Shown here: positions 21,883 through 31,876 of the stretch, in pieces
How positions within the stretch are numbered: position 1 is the first letter of the stretch
How the letters are laid out: each line of letters starts with the position of its first letter
DNA from: Antedon mediterranea
Lineage: Eukaryota > Echinodermata > Crinoidea > Comatulida > Antedonidae
Assembly: GCF_964355755.1 (NCBI RefSeq)
Contig: NC_092674.1
Coordinates: forward strand, 18,056,501 to 18,120,500
DNA: 64,000 bases
Reading direction: 5' to 3'
Made by a program: the position numbers and the translations under genes
The notes under the pieces: generated by a model
What the model saw: only the letters and a program-made list of their open reading frames with translations
What the model was told of the DNA's origin: nothing
Database searches by the model: none

Positions 21883-22400
21883 ATGGTACAGGATTTGGCA
21901 CTTAAGAATTACGTTTTCCTTGTTGGGCAAACGTACTTATTGTATTTCCGAAGGTTCTATTGATGTACTCGATTGTGCTAATTAAAATGTTAATTAGCGC
22001 TAATTAAGTGGACTAGGTACAGGAGTTGACACTTAAGAATAACTGATCATCAATTAGACTCTAAAAATAAACATTTTTGCATTGGTTTTTACAGGTGTAC
22101 TCATTATGTTAATTAAGTATAGGTGAGACATATATTGACCTTTGACCCTTTCTTAAGGGGTCATGCATGGTACAGGATTTGGCACTTAAGAATTACGTTT
22201 TCTCAGTTGGGTAAATGTACTTATTGTATTGCCCAAGGTTTCATCGATGTACTCGACCATGTTAATTAAAATGTTAATTAGCGCTAATTAGTGGCTTTCT
22301 TAAGTGGACTATAGGTACAGGAGTTGACACTTAAGAATTACGGATCTTCAATTAGACCCTAAAAATAAACATTTTAACATTGGTTTCATTTATGTACTCA
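21883..22400 (-). repeat. Right-arm tandem units of the foldback
   Basis: Inverse orientation relative to 17160-18000; about two units containing CTTAAGAATTACGTTTTC(C/T), TTAATTAGCGCTAATTA and CCTTTGACCCTTTCTTAAGG. The end repeat (22400-22576) matches 16977-17150 inverted. Confidence 0.7.
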
Positions 22401-22576
22401 ATTATGCTGATTAAATCAAATTTTGGGGTATTTTGAGCGCCCCTCCCTAGAGTTGGTACAGGGGCGGGAACTTAAGAACGGCCGTTTGATGGTCCCTGTA
22501 CCCTACTTGACATATTCTATGCCTCAGACCTTTTGTACTCGCAATGCTAAACAAATCTTCATGGGCTCCCGGACCG

Positions 22577-24608
22577 TACGTGCAAGATGAGAAGATATTT
22601 AAACCTAATTTTTTACGTGTTTGGTTAGATGTAATGAAAATAAAAAATAGTTGATCTGAAGGGAACGATATGATATGTAAATAAACAAACTCAAAAGAAT
22701 TATGTTTACAGTACCCCCCCCCCCCCCACCCCCTGGATACGCCACTGCCTGCATGTACATTTGAAGTCGCCAGTTTTTTAACGCTGAAATCACTATTATA
22801 TGTATTTGAGAACCATCTGTGGGCACAATCTAGTATGTCACAATTTGAAGAATTTACAAGGCTCCACTTATATAATCTTTCATTTGTTGGAAATATTCTG
22901 TCGAACAATTTAAAATTAAAATGTGCCAGTTTTTTTTCTTTAAGACCAGAAACTTTCTTAACCCCTATTTTGTTCCATGGCAGATTACCAAATATGGATT
23001 CCCACTTAACCTGTGCCGTTGGAGTAAAATATTGAGCATCTATTATGAGTCTATATAATTGTCTAGACGTCATATTTAAGACCTTATTGTTTGTAATAGG
23101 TATATCATCATTTACATTAATGTCACATGTTGATTTTAAAATACATTTCCATTCTTTAGGAATGGCTTTCAATATACAAGAATATTCACTGATCCAATTT
23201 TGTGTACATTTTAATAACCCTGATCTAATCCAGTTACAGTTATATAACGGCTTCTTTTTAATACAGATAAATGCATTACCCCAAAATGATTGATTAATGA
23301 TATCATCAAAGCTTATTGGTTTCTTATTTAATCTATTATTGCAAGCATTAGCTACAGCGATAGAATTAATAACCGAGAGATAAAATGGTGGTACAGATAT
23401 GTTACATGGAACTTTTGAAATATTTGAGGTTAGTGATTTTGGGCCTATATTTTCTATATAAAATGTTGGTAAATATTTCCATTTGGCATAATCATCTTCA
23501 TACAGTCTCCTGTACCTACCATTTAACTTGGAAAGATATTACCTGAGATCTGAAATCTACCATTTTTAGACCACCTTGACTGTAATTTGCACACATGGTT
23601 TTTCTTTTTATTTTTTCTTTCTTAGTTTCCCAAATGAATTTAAAAATTAATTTTTCTGGTACTAGCAAAATGCTGGAATTGTATATAATTTTTGAGAGCG
23701 CTAATGTTTTTACAATAGTAATTCTTCCAAAAAAAGTGAGGTGTCTTTTCTCCCATGTTTTTAGGGTATTTTCTAAAGCATAAACTTTTTCTTTCCAATT
23801 CTTTTGATAACAATATTCCTTATCATGTCCAACGTAGATACCAAATATCCGAATTGGTGTGGATGTCCAAGAAATGTTACCATGTGTGTCCTTACAGTCT
23901 CTTAAACTGCCAAGCCAAAAAGCATCTGTTTTATTCTTATTTAATTTTAATCCAGAAACCTCTCCAAACTTTTCAATAATATTTATGCTGTTATCTATAC
24001 TATTTATATCTTTTAGAAAAAGTACTGTGTCATCTGCTAGCTGTGCAATCTTAATATCTTTAAATATACCATTGCCTGCAGGAACAGTCAGGCCTTTGAC
24101 CATATCACATGTTCTTATTTTCGTAGCTAGTACTTCAGCTACTAAAATAAACAGTACAGCAGACAAGGGACATCCTTGTCCAATACCTTGATGCATGGCA
24201 AAACTTTCTGATTGCCAACCATTATTTGTGAATATACAATTTGTATTGTTATACAGTGCTTTTACCCAGTTCACAAATGAAATACCAAAATTGAATTTAT
24301 ATAAGGTTTCTATTAAAAATGATCTATTGACACTGTCAAATGCTTTTTGGAAATCTAAACTAATAAGTATACCTTCAAGCTGTTAATTTTCCATGTAAGT
24401 AATTGTCATCTATTAGTCTTATATTGTCACCACCAAAGCGACCTTTTACATAACCTTTTTGGTCATTATTTATTATTGACTTTGCAACTAGATGTAATCT
24501 TGTTGTAAGAACAAAAGAAGCTATTTTGTAGTCAATATTGAGTAAAGTGATAGGGCGCCAGTTATAAATCTTTGTGTAAATAAGGTTGATTATTCCTCTT
24601 CTTTGTGT
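22577..24608 (-). pseudogene. Tx1/L1-like retrotransposon, RT core to C-terminus
   Basis: This minus-strand block is the downstream half of a non-LTR ORF2; the upstream half is at 28366-28885. From 24608 downward the frames show IYNWRPITLLNIDYKI and KGRFGGDNIRLIDD (broken), then 24274-23516 with GIGQGCPLSAVLFILVAEVL and the catalytic QLADDTVLFL near 24040-24015, then 23172-22745 with KLAHFNFKLFDRIFPTNERL, an L1/Tx1-type C-terminal motif. Several frameshifts lie between these frames. A poly-C/CCAGG remnant at about 22710-22748 breaks the last frame. Inactive. Confidence 0.8.
22708..22748. repeat. Short MITE remnant with poly-C
   Basis: Minus strand reads CAGTGGCGTATCCAGGGGG then a long G run. 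The terminus is of the CAG(T/G)GGCGTA(T/G)CCAGG class also seen in the 3879-4288 MITE, and it interrupts the Tx1-like coding sequence. Only one end is present. Confidence 0.4.
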
Positions 24609-24906
24609 ATAATATAAAGATAAATTTATTGAACGAACGCTTTTGTATCAGCGGCACACGTTTATAAGACGGTGCGTTCATTTACAAGGCAATGTAAAAA
24701 CAAAAAGAAAAGTATCAAAAAATAACATTTAAGTCTTAACTAAGAAGCGAATTATACAAGTAAAATGAAATTAGTAAAAACAAGGTAATCTTACATATCG
24801 AACAATACTTAACCTATATGATGGAGTTAATGTTATTATCTATTTATTATCAGTATTATTAATATTTTCAAGTTTTAAGCGAATATATTATCATTATTAT
24901 TACTAA

Positions 24907-24937
<31 letters not shown>

Positions 24938-27900
24938 TAATTGCTAATTGATTTATTATACTGTTATTATTAAAATAAATGCAACTTTTATATGATTATT
25001 TGTTCTTATTATATTTAATATTAATAGTTATTTGTAATTCAATTAAATGTGATACAATTTTTATTATACTATTTAGTCTTATTTTTAGTACTGTATTATT
25101 TATTTATTTTATTTAGATTTAGGTTACATTATATAATTTTGAAGAAAAAAAAAATATATATATATATAAAAATATAATATATTATTGAATTAGATAAATG
25201 GTAAAATAATGTTAGTAGATAATATGGTGGGCGGTAAATATTTATATATTATATATTAAGTGTAGTCTTTCTATGTCTCCATGCAGCAGTTAAGTATTGT
25301 TTACAGTGATAGTCTACAATTTCACCGATTCTCTCAAATGGAAATTCTAAATAAAGGTCATCAAGTAAAATATGATGTTGGTATTCGATTGTACCACTTC
25401 TAAAATTCTCCCAGAATGTATCATAACCACAATACAATAAATCCATTTTTAGTAAGTTAAAATGTGTTTCTCTTACATTTTTAAGGTTTGAACATTCAAG
25501 TAGAAAATGGTCTGTAGTTTCAATTAACTGATTGTTGCATAGCTTGCAAAAACCAGTCTCATTTTCTGACCATGTATTTTTTCTACCTTCTAAATCAAGA
25601 GAGTTAGACCTCGCTTTAAACTTTAAACTAATGGAATCAAAATTCACCATATCAAACATGTATGTCTCTGCTTTAGGTTCATGTTTATATTTCAAATATT
25701 CGGAGAGGGTTGACTTTGTTTTTGCACCTTCTAACCATTCCTTGATATTTTCTAGAGAGTTGGCATGTGTAAAACTCTTGAACCATTGACTTTCCGGATT
25801 TAAATTAAACTTATTTCCTAAATCAAATTTACATAATAAATCTTTGATATGGTTAATCCACTTCCATTTCACCTTATCTTCTACATCCATTATAGATCTA
25901 CATAGTAGTTTTTGCCACCTTTGGTCGTCCATATTTTTAATTCTGTTAAAATAGGACATCCTAAATTTATTTTGGATGGTGTAGAGTGTCTCCCATCCTA
26001 GGTCACCAATCAATGCCGCTTTCGCAACGTTTCTTGGTGCCTTCAAAATAATTCTAGCCATTTGGTATTGTAAATTTTCTAACTTATTTAGTGAACCTTT
26101 AGAGTTACATAACCATATTGCAGAGGCGTAATTATTTGTTGGTAATCCTATCGTTCTCCATAAAAGATCACCATAGTATACCCTATTGAAATCATTCTGA
26201 TTGTTTATAATAGAGGTAATATAGGCTATTATCCTATTTCCCTTTTTGATTACTTCATTGATATTGTCAGAATCTGTATATGAACGTGATATTATTACAC
26301 CAAGATATTTATACCTTTCTATTTCTGTGATATAATGATTACCAAGGCTCCATGTTCTATGTGGATTTACTCTTTGCCCTGTGACCAGCACATTTGATTT
26401 GTCAAAATTAAACTCTAATTTCCATGCTTGTGAATAATCACTTGCTACTTTAAGTAGTTTCACAAGTTCAGACTCATTGTCACCGATTAAAACCACGTCA
26501 TCAGCAAAAAATAGTGCACCTATTTGTGTGTCATAGATTTGAACACCTAGTTTATGACTTTTGATTAGATTATTTAGTTCGTTAATGTAAATAGAAAAAA
26601 GAACTGGTGACAATGAACAGCCTTGTTTCACTCCTTCATTAATGCTAAACTTATCAGATTCTATGTCATTGAACAAAACTTTGCATTTAACATCATCGTA
26701 TATATTTCTTAGTAAGTTAAGGAGTTTACCACGGATACCAATTCTTTTGGCAGCCGTAATTAACCCTTGTCGCCAGACTGAATCAAAGGCTTTTTTAAAG
26801 TCCAAAAAGGCCAGAAATGTTTTTTTACCCTCAGCACGCCTTGTGGCGATAATGCTTTTCAAGACAAAAATGTGGTCTTCACATCTTCTGTCTGTCCGAA
26901 AGCCCCCTTGGACTTCACCAAGGATGCCATTTTCTTCTAAAAATTGAGAAATATTATATGCAATAATTCGATTAAAGATTTTTGAAACACATGAATTAAG
27001 TGTGATACCTCGATAATTATTGAGATCACGTCGATCTCCTTTTTTAAATATTGGGATAATTATCCCTTCATTCCATTCATTCGGTATAGTTTCAGTTTGT
27101 ATAATTCTGGTAAACAATTTTTGGAGTGATAATGTGATTAGATTACCTCCGTTTTTTAACATTTCGTTTGTTATAGAGTCAATACCTGGACTTTTGTTAT
27201 TTTTTGCCTTTGATATAGCATAAGCGACATCATCAAATGAAATATTTATATTATCTAAAATATGATCACAATGAATATCATTACTGTTACTATTATTATC
27301 GTGGGAAGAGTGGAGAATATCGTTACTGTTAGTTGTATTAAATTTTGCAATATTGCCAAAGTGTAATTTTAGCGAATTTTTCATATCGTCGTGGTCTGAA
27401 GAATATCTTGAAGTTCCTGGTATTAGGATAGAATCAACATTTTGTTTCTGTCGTTTGCCTTTGAGTTCATTCCAAAATTCCTTAGATTGAGGCCCTCCTT
27501 TATCCATAATTTTTGAGCAATTTGATATTTTCTTTTGCATAATTTTGCGTTTAAAAAGTGATTTACAGAATTTCCGCTTCTCTTGGTATGTTTCCCATAG
27601 AGAATTACAATAATTGATATCAAAATCAATATTATGTTTATTCTTTGAATATAATCTATGTGCTCGACACGATTGTCTACGTTGATTTATAGCATATTTT
27701 GTTTCTTTATCAAACCATATCTTTTTGTTTGATCTCGTTTTCTTATAGCCTATTGTATTCTCTGCAACTAGCGTAACTTTGTTTTTCCACTCTACCCAAG
27801 CATCGTTCGCATCTAAACGACCAGGGTCCCAATCTTTAAAGTCGTAGTTAATTGAACTACTAAAATCACTCCAATCTTTAGGGATATTCCAATGTTTTGT

Positions 27901-28365
27901 GTTAGTTTTTGTCACCTTACTGGTTTTACAAATATTATTCTCTATTAGTGTGATTACAAGCATGTTATGATCACTTCCATAATTATACAGTCCAAATTCA
28001 TCAATAAACAATTCTTTTGTTACTTCATAGGTTTCTTGTGAAACAATGGCGTAATCTAGTATGCTGGCTTGGTTCTTTTGTACCCAAGTTAAAGTACCAG
28101 CACATTTGTCAGAGGCGTTAAGCATAGTTAATTCACCATTATTACAAAGGTCAATCAACCCTTGACCATTATAATTAGTAATAGGATCTCCCCCTTTAAT
28201 CGTGTTACCTACTTTACCATTAAAATCCCCAAGGATAATGATTTTGGCATCTTCATTATTACCTTTAATTATAAAAATTTCCGAAAGCAGAGCTGTATAC
28301 AATTCATCGGTTAGGCATTTATCAGACCCTTCACATGGGAAGTAACACAAGTGACACAGACATTT
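24609..28365 (-). mobile_element. APE-type non-LTR retrotransposon inserted in the Tx1-like element
   Basis: The insert is bounded by ACACAAA on the minus strand (plus-strand TTTGTGT at 24602-24608 and 28366-28372), a 7-bp candidate target duplication, and the Tx1-like reading frame continues across the two flanks. It is truncated at its 5' end inside the endonuclease domain. The 3' UTR (24609-25248) is AT-rich, with AT microsatellites at about 24914-24940 and 25150-25167, and AATAAA at 24626-24631 just before the end. Confidence 0.8.
25249..28365 (-). CDS. Endonuclease (partial)-reverse transcriptase polyprotein
   Basis: The longest frame in the window, 1044 codons from the apparent ATG at 28383. 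It encodes the C-terminal part of an APE endonuclease (LGDFNG at residues 51-56, SDHNM at 137-141), then the reverse transcriptase, with KSPGIDSITNEML, FLDFKKAFDSVW, EGVKQGCSLSPVLFSIY and the catalytic FFADDVVLIG near residue 626, and a C-terminal CCHC zinc motif (CKLC, then H and C, about residues 943-963). It has no internal stop. The first codons come from the host Tx1-like element, so the ATG is not the element's own; the true N-terminus is missing by 5' truncation. It would nick target DNA and copy its RNA, but lacking the front of the endonuclease it is unlikely to be autonomous. Clade not assigned. Confidence 0.85.
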   Translation of the reverse strand, partial: KCLCHLCYFPCEGSDKCLTDELYTALLSEIFIIKGNNEDAKIIILGDFNGKVGNTIKGGDPITNYNGQGLIDLCNNGELTMLNASDKCAGTLTWVQKNQASILDYAIVSQETYEVTKELFIDEFGLYNYGSDHNMLVITLIENNICKTSKVTKTNTKHWNIPKDWSDFSSSINYDFKDWDPGRLDANDAWVEWKNKVTLVAENTIGYKKTRSNKKIWFDKETKYAINQRRQSCRAHRLYSKNKHNIDFDINYCNSLWETYQEKRKFCKSLFKRKIMQKKISNCSKIMDKGGPQSKEFWNELKGKRQKQNVDSILIPGTSRYSSDHDDMKNSLKLHFGNIAKFNTTNSNDILHSSHDNNSNSNDIHCDHILDNINISFDDVAYAISKAKNNKSPGIDSITNEMLKNGGNLITLSLQKLFTRIIQTETIPNEWNEGIIIPIFKKGDRRDLNNYRGITLNSCVSKIFNRIIAYNISQFLEENGILGEVQGGFRTDRRCEDHIFVLKSIIATRRAEGKKTFLAFLDFKKAFDSVWRQGLITAAKRIGIRGKLLNLLRNIYDDVKCKVLFNDIESDKFSINEGVKQGCSLSPVLFSIYINELNNLIKSHKLGVQIYDTQIGALFFADDVVLIGDNESELVKLLKVASDYSQAWKLEFNFDKSNVLVTGQRVNPHRTWSLGNHYITEIERYKYLGVIISRSYTDSDNINEVIKKGNRIIAYITSIINNQNDFNRVYYGDLLWRTIGLPTNNYASAIWLCNSKGSLNKLENLQYQMARIILKAPRNVAKAALIGDLGWETLYTIQNKFRMSYFNRIKNMDDQRWQKLLCRSIMDVEDKVKWKWINHIKDLLCKFDLGNKFNLNPESQWFKSFTHANSLENIKEWLEGAKTKSTLSEYLKYKHEPKAETYMFDMVNFDSISLKFKARSNSLDLEGRKNTWSENETGFCKLCNNQLIETTDHFLLECSNLKNVRETHFNLLKMDLLYCGYDTFWENFRSGTIEYQHHILLDDLYLEFPFERIGEIVDYHCKQYLTAAWRHRKTTLNI

Positions 28366-28885
28366 TTTGTGTGACAAAACCATAATTTAGTGAATCACAA
28401 ACAAGGTCACAGATAAGGTAACAGAAGAGTTGATAAAACTCAACTGTTAAACCGTCACTGCCTGAAGCTTTATTTTTTTTCATTTTCTTTATTGCTTGCT
28501 CACATTCGAAGAGAGCGAGCTGACCCTCACACATCTCTTTTTCTGCCTCTGTGAGTTTAGTTAAATTAACATGAGATAGATACTTATCAATTGATTTGTA
28601 TGGAACATCTTGTTTAGCGTATATTTTTTTGAAGAAATTAACCTCTTCCTTCAATATCTCTGTGGAATTTGATATAATGGATCCGTCCTGTTTTAAAAAT
28701 TTTTAAATATGTTTTTTATTACTATTATTTTTCTCTAAACCAAGAAAATATTTAGTGTTTCGTTCGCCATCTTCTATCCATTTACTCTTGACCTAATTTG
28801 AGCACCTTTAGCTTCCAATAGGTAAATTTGCTCAAGTTTATTCTTTTTTTGATCTAAATCTGTTTCAGCACCCGATTCTGCTACT
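28366..28885 (-). pseudogene. Tx1/L1-like retrotransposon, linker and RT N-terminus
   Basis: Upstream part of the split Tx1-like element. On the minus strand it reads GAQIRSRVKWIEDGERNTKY followed by FLGLEKN (about 28815-28740), then, after a frameshift near 28690, a frame (28654 to 28366) with VNFFKKIYAKQDVPY and KASGSDGLTVEFYQLFCYLI, the usual L1/Tx1 order before the RT fingers. It ends where the 24609-28365 element is inserted. Confidence 0.8.
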
Positions 28886-29198
28886 GTCCACAGGTGCTAT
28901 CTGTAAAACTATAGCAAGTTATACACGTTGCTGTCTGCTATAAATGCTGTACTTTTAACACACGGTACACTGTCTGTAGCACAGTGTGTGTTGACAATTT
29001 ACAATGATGTACAACCATAGGCAGGTTTTCGTACTGCCATGCAAGAATGGATAGGTGTTTTCCGCCGCTTTTAGGCCTTCTAGTCAATTATTGTTATTAT
29101 TATACGAATTACGCGTAATTAGTCTAGTAGCTCATCTACCTTTTTAGCAGGGCATAATGAATATTGTAGCTAGGCTAGGCCTACTAGTCTAGCGGGAA
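28886..29198. other. No gene seen
   Basis: Unassigned DNA with AGGCCTA motifs at its right side. Confidence 0.4.
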
Positions 29199-29785
29199 AT
29201 CAACCAATTATTTGGTTGGATACGAGTTTAGGGTAGGAAGTTAAGTACGAGTTGGCATGGGTACGAGTCGACCAGGGGTGAATCGACCAGAGTACACCCG
29301 GCCGCCCTACTAGAGCATAGGCTACAGGCCTGCAGGAATGGGAAATCTGTCCTAGCTATAGGCATAGGCCTATTGGGACGCCCAAAAAAGCCATCCTATG
29401 AGCATAAAAAGGCCTCGTAGAGCCAGACATGTTAACATATACTACACAGTACTAGTAGGTCTACCATTTATTATAGTTCCATGGTACTACGGATCACTAC
29501 TATCTAGGTCTAGTAGTAGTAGTAGGCTAGGGTAGGGTTCCAGTAATTTCGGTCGCGTTTTTTCAGGAGGGCATGTGAGAGGTGAGGTAGGTTAGCCCAG
29601 CTAGGCTAAACTAACATGTAAGTAGTATTCTACCATGGGATGGGAGCGAGTCGGCATGGGGGTACGGGTTGATCTTTATCCGTATTCTAGGGTGCTGGTC
29701 AACCCGTAACGTACCCATGTCAACTCGTACCAAACTTGGCTAACTCGTACCCAAATAATTGGTCAACTCGTACCAATAGCTTTAT
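29199..29785. mobile_element. TIR/foldback element with GGTACGAGTT motifs
   Basis: The left part (about 29201-29285: CAACCAATTATTTGGTTGGA, TACGAGTTGGCATGGGTACG) matches the inverse of about 29695-29785 (ACTCGTACCCAAATAATTGG). The motif (G)TACGAGTTG(G/A)C recurs several times in both arms. No ORF and no clear target duplication. Confidence 0.5.
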
Positions 29786-30309
29786 AGCTTTATTGATAGC
29801 TGGGTTCAAATCTAGGTTGGGACGGTTTTTTCTCATTCTAAAACAGATTTCCTTATAATAATAAAATAATATCGACCTATGAATTTAACTGTAATATTGT
29901 ATTGTATGTAATATTAGTAGTAATAGTAATTCCCATTGCATTTATTATTATAATATATTTTACGGTTACCCCTTAATTATACTATAGTATAACTTCCTTG
30001 TTATATTTTACAATATTTTCTTCATAATTCAACAATTTTTTTTCACACCAAATCTCATGAAATCTCTAGTGTATTTCTCCAAGCTAATCCAGCTACACGG
30101 TATTGCCTTGAGGCTAAACTACACTGTATACTGGGCACTACCATCATTCCTGGCCCGTCAACCTGGACCACATTATGGTCCAACACAGTCGTGTACTACT
30201 GATTCCAAATAGTAAATTACATCCTGTGGTCAAGGATTTATTTGCACTTATGCTTATTTCCTCCAACATACAGAGTACGTAGGGCTTTTAATTTGCTTTT
30301 ATACCTCTA
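29786..30309. other. AT-rich stretch, no gene seen
   Basis: Nothing recognised before the Rex1-like element begins. Confidence 0.4.
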
Positions 30310-31876
30310 CCTCTCCGTGAAGACAATAATTATGAAAATGGTAATGATGTACCGTTAGTTGTTCTTGAAGAGAATACTTGTATTGAGTTTAGTAGATGTA
30401 AGTCAAATAAGTCAGCTGGTCCAGACGGTATATCCCCTATGCTTGTTAAACATTGTTGCAAACAGATTGCCCATATTTTTACATACATTTTCAATTTCTC
30501 TCTTATATCTCAAATTATTCCGCGATGTTTTAAAGATTCTATAATAGTTCCAATTCCGAAACGTTCCCCAATCGAAACCCTGAATGATTTTCGACCTATA
30601 ACATTAACATCGGTTCTGATGAAATGCTTTGAACATATAGTCCTTAATTACCTAAAGGCCAAGTGTCCTCGAGATCTTGACCAATATCAGTTCGCCTATA
30701 GACCAAACCGGTCTACCGAAGATGCTGTATCGATCACTTTGCATAGGATCTTAGAGCATCTCGAACGTGATAAAAGATATGCTAGGATTTTATATATAGA
30801 TTTTAGTTCAGCATTTAATACGATTGTACCGTATAAGTTACACACTAAGATGGTTGAAATCGGTTTCGATATTTCTATATGTAACTGGGTGTTAAACTTT
30901 TTAACTGATCGACCCCAACGTACTAAAGTGGGTACCACTATATCAGATAAGCGTATTATAAATACAGGTGTACCACAGGGCTGTGTACTGTCGCCCTTTC
31001 TTTTTACTTTATTTACTTATGACTGTGTTACCTACTACAGTAACTGTCACATCGCTAAATTTGCGGATGATACTACCATTGTAGGTCTAATCAATGATGA
31101 CAGTGATGAGTCTAATTATCGCAACCAAGTTAAACGAGTTGTAGACTGGTGTAACGAAAACAATCTGTTCTTGAATGTATCTAAGACTAAAGAAATGGTT
31201 GTTGATTTCCGTAAATCACTTAATGTCAAATATCCAATATTTATTAATGGTATATCAGTTGAGTTTGTAGAAGAATTTAAATTCTTGGGTATTTATATTT
31301 CAAATGATCTGAAGTGGCATATTAACACACGTAACATTATTAGAAAGGCCCAAAGAAGAATCTACTTCCTACGTAGACTTAAATCATTTGGTATAAACTC
31401 TGTAATAATGTCGTCCTTCTATAGGTCAGTTATAGAGAGTGTAATAACGTATTCTTTAACGGTATGGTTCGGTAGCGCTACCGAAAATGAAAAGCGTGAC
31501 CTAAATAGAATAGTCAAGACCGCATCGCGTATAATTGGATCTACACAACTGCCTTTGGAGAACATATTTTCGGATCGTCTTCTGAAAAAGGCAGTGGCTA
31601 TCAAAGATGATCATTTTCATCCGGCCTCTAGTATGTTCCAGTTGATGCGCAGCGGTCGGCGATTTCGTTCTATTAAGGCCAATAAGGCACGATTTACAAA
31701 TAGTTTCTTTCCAGGATCTATTAGAGCCTTAAATATGATGTAGACTTTTTTTTGTAATGTTCTTGTTTTTTGAGTTCGTGTTGTGTCCGTTGGATATTGT
31801 GCTCCGCCAACAGAGCAAACAGAATTTCTATGTTTTTCCTAAAACAAATGATAATAAATGATACTTGACTTGACTA
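30310..31876 (+). mobile_element. 5'-truncated Rex1/Babar-like non-LTR retrotransposon
   Basis: Covers an RT frame (about 30330-31743) and a 3' UTR with AATAAATGATACTTGACTTG at the very end (about 31855-31875). The endonuclease is missing. The C-terminus (HPASSMFQLMRSGRRFRSI, then SFFPGSIRALN) is of the Rex1/Babar type. Confidence 0.75.
30439..31743 (+). CDS. Reverse transcriptase, Rex1/Babar-like
   Basis: An uninterrupted RT frame of at least 434 codons; the same frame is open upstream to about 30330, where SNKSAGPDGISPMLV, the usual RT fingers motif, is encoded, so the ATG at 30439 is internal and not the real start. Motifs in order: FRPITLTSVLMKCFEHIV, YQFAYRPNRSTEDA, ILYIDFSSAFNTI, TGVPQGCVLSPFLFTLF, the catalytic FADDTTIVG (near residue 205), FKFLGIYISNDLKW and a C-terminal SFFPGSIRALN. 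It copies element RNA at the target site in living copies. Lack of the endonuclease domain shows 5' truncation. Confidence 0.85.
   Translation: MLVKHCCKQIAHIFTYIFNFSLISQIIPRCFKDSIIVPIPKRSPIETLNDFRPITLTSVLMKCFEHIVLNYLKAKCPRDLDQYQFAYRPNRSTEDAVSITLHRILEHLERDKRYARILYIDFSSAFNTIVPYKLHTKMVEIGFDISICNWVLNFLTDRPQRTKVGTTISDKRIINTGVPQGCVLSPFLFTLFTYDCVTYYSNCHIAKFADDTTIVGLINDDSDESNYRNQVKRVVDWCNENNLFLNVSKTKEMVVDFRKSLNVKYPIFINGISVEFVEEFKFLGIYISNDLKWHINTRNIIRKAQRRIYFLRRLKSFGINSVIMSSFYRSVIESVITYSLTVWFGSATENEKRDLNRIVKTASRIIGSTQLPLENIFSDRLLKKAVAIKDDHFHPASSMFQLMRSGRRFRSIKANKARFTNSFFPGSIRALNMM

Larger units (their letters stand above)
16977..22576. mobile_element. Composite foldback element with mirrored tandem arrays
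   Basis: The outer ends CCGGGA(A/G)CCCATGAAG are inverted copies (16977 onward and 22576 backward) and the match extends through AGGTCTGAGGCATAGAATAT and GAGGGGCGCTCAAAATACCC into tandem units of about 280-297 bp. The left arm has about three units (17160-18000), the right arm about two (21883-22400, inverse). Each unit carries GATCCGTAATTCTTAAGTGT, CACTTAAGAAAGCCA and AGGGTCAAAGGTCAAT. Two later insertions lie inside: 18008-19875 and 20512-21882. No target duplication was found. Confidence 0.6.

Noticed and set aside
24908-24940. AT-rich run as a replication origin or scaffold region
   Set aside because: A simple (AT)n microsatellite in a retrotransposon 3' UTR; no further support.
26642-26947. 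Plus-strand frame opposite the 1044-codon RT frame
   Set aside because: It is antisense to a well-supported RT domain and has no family features.
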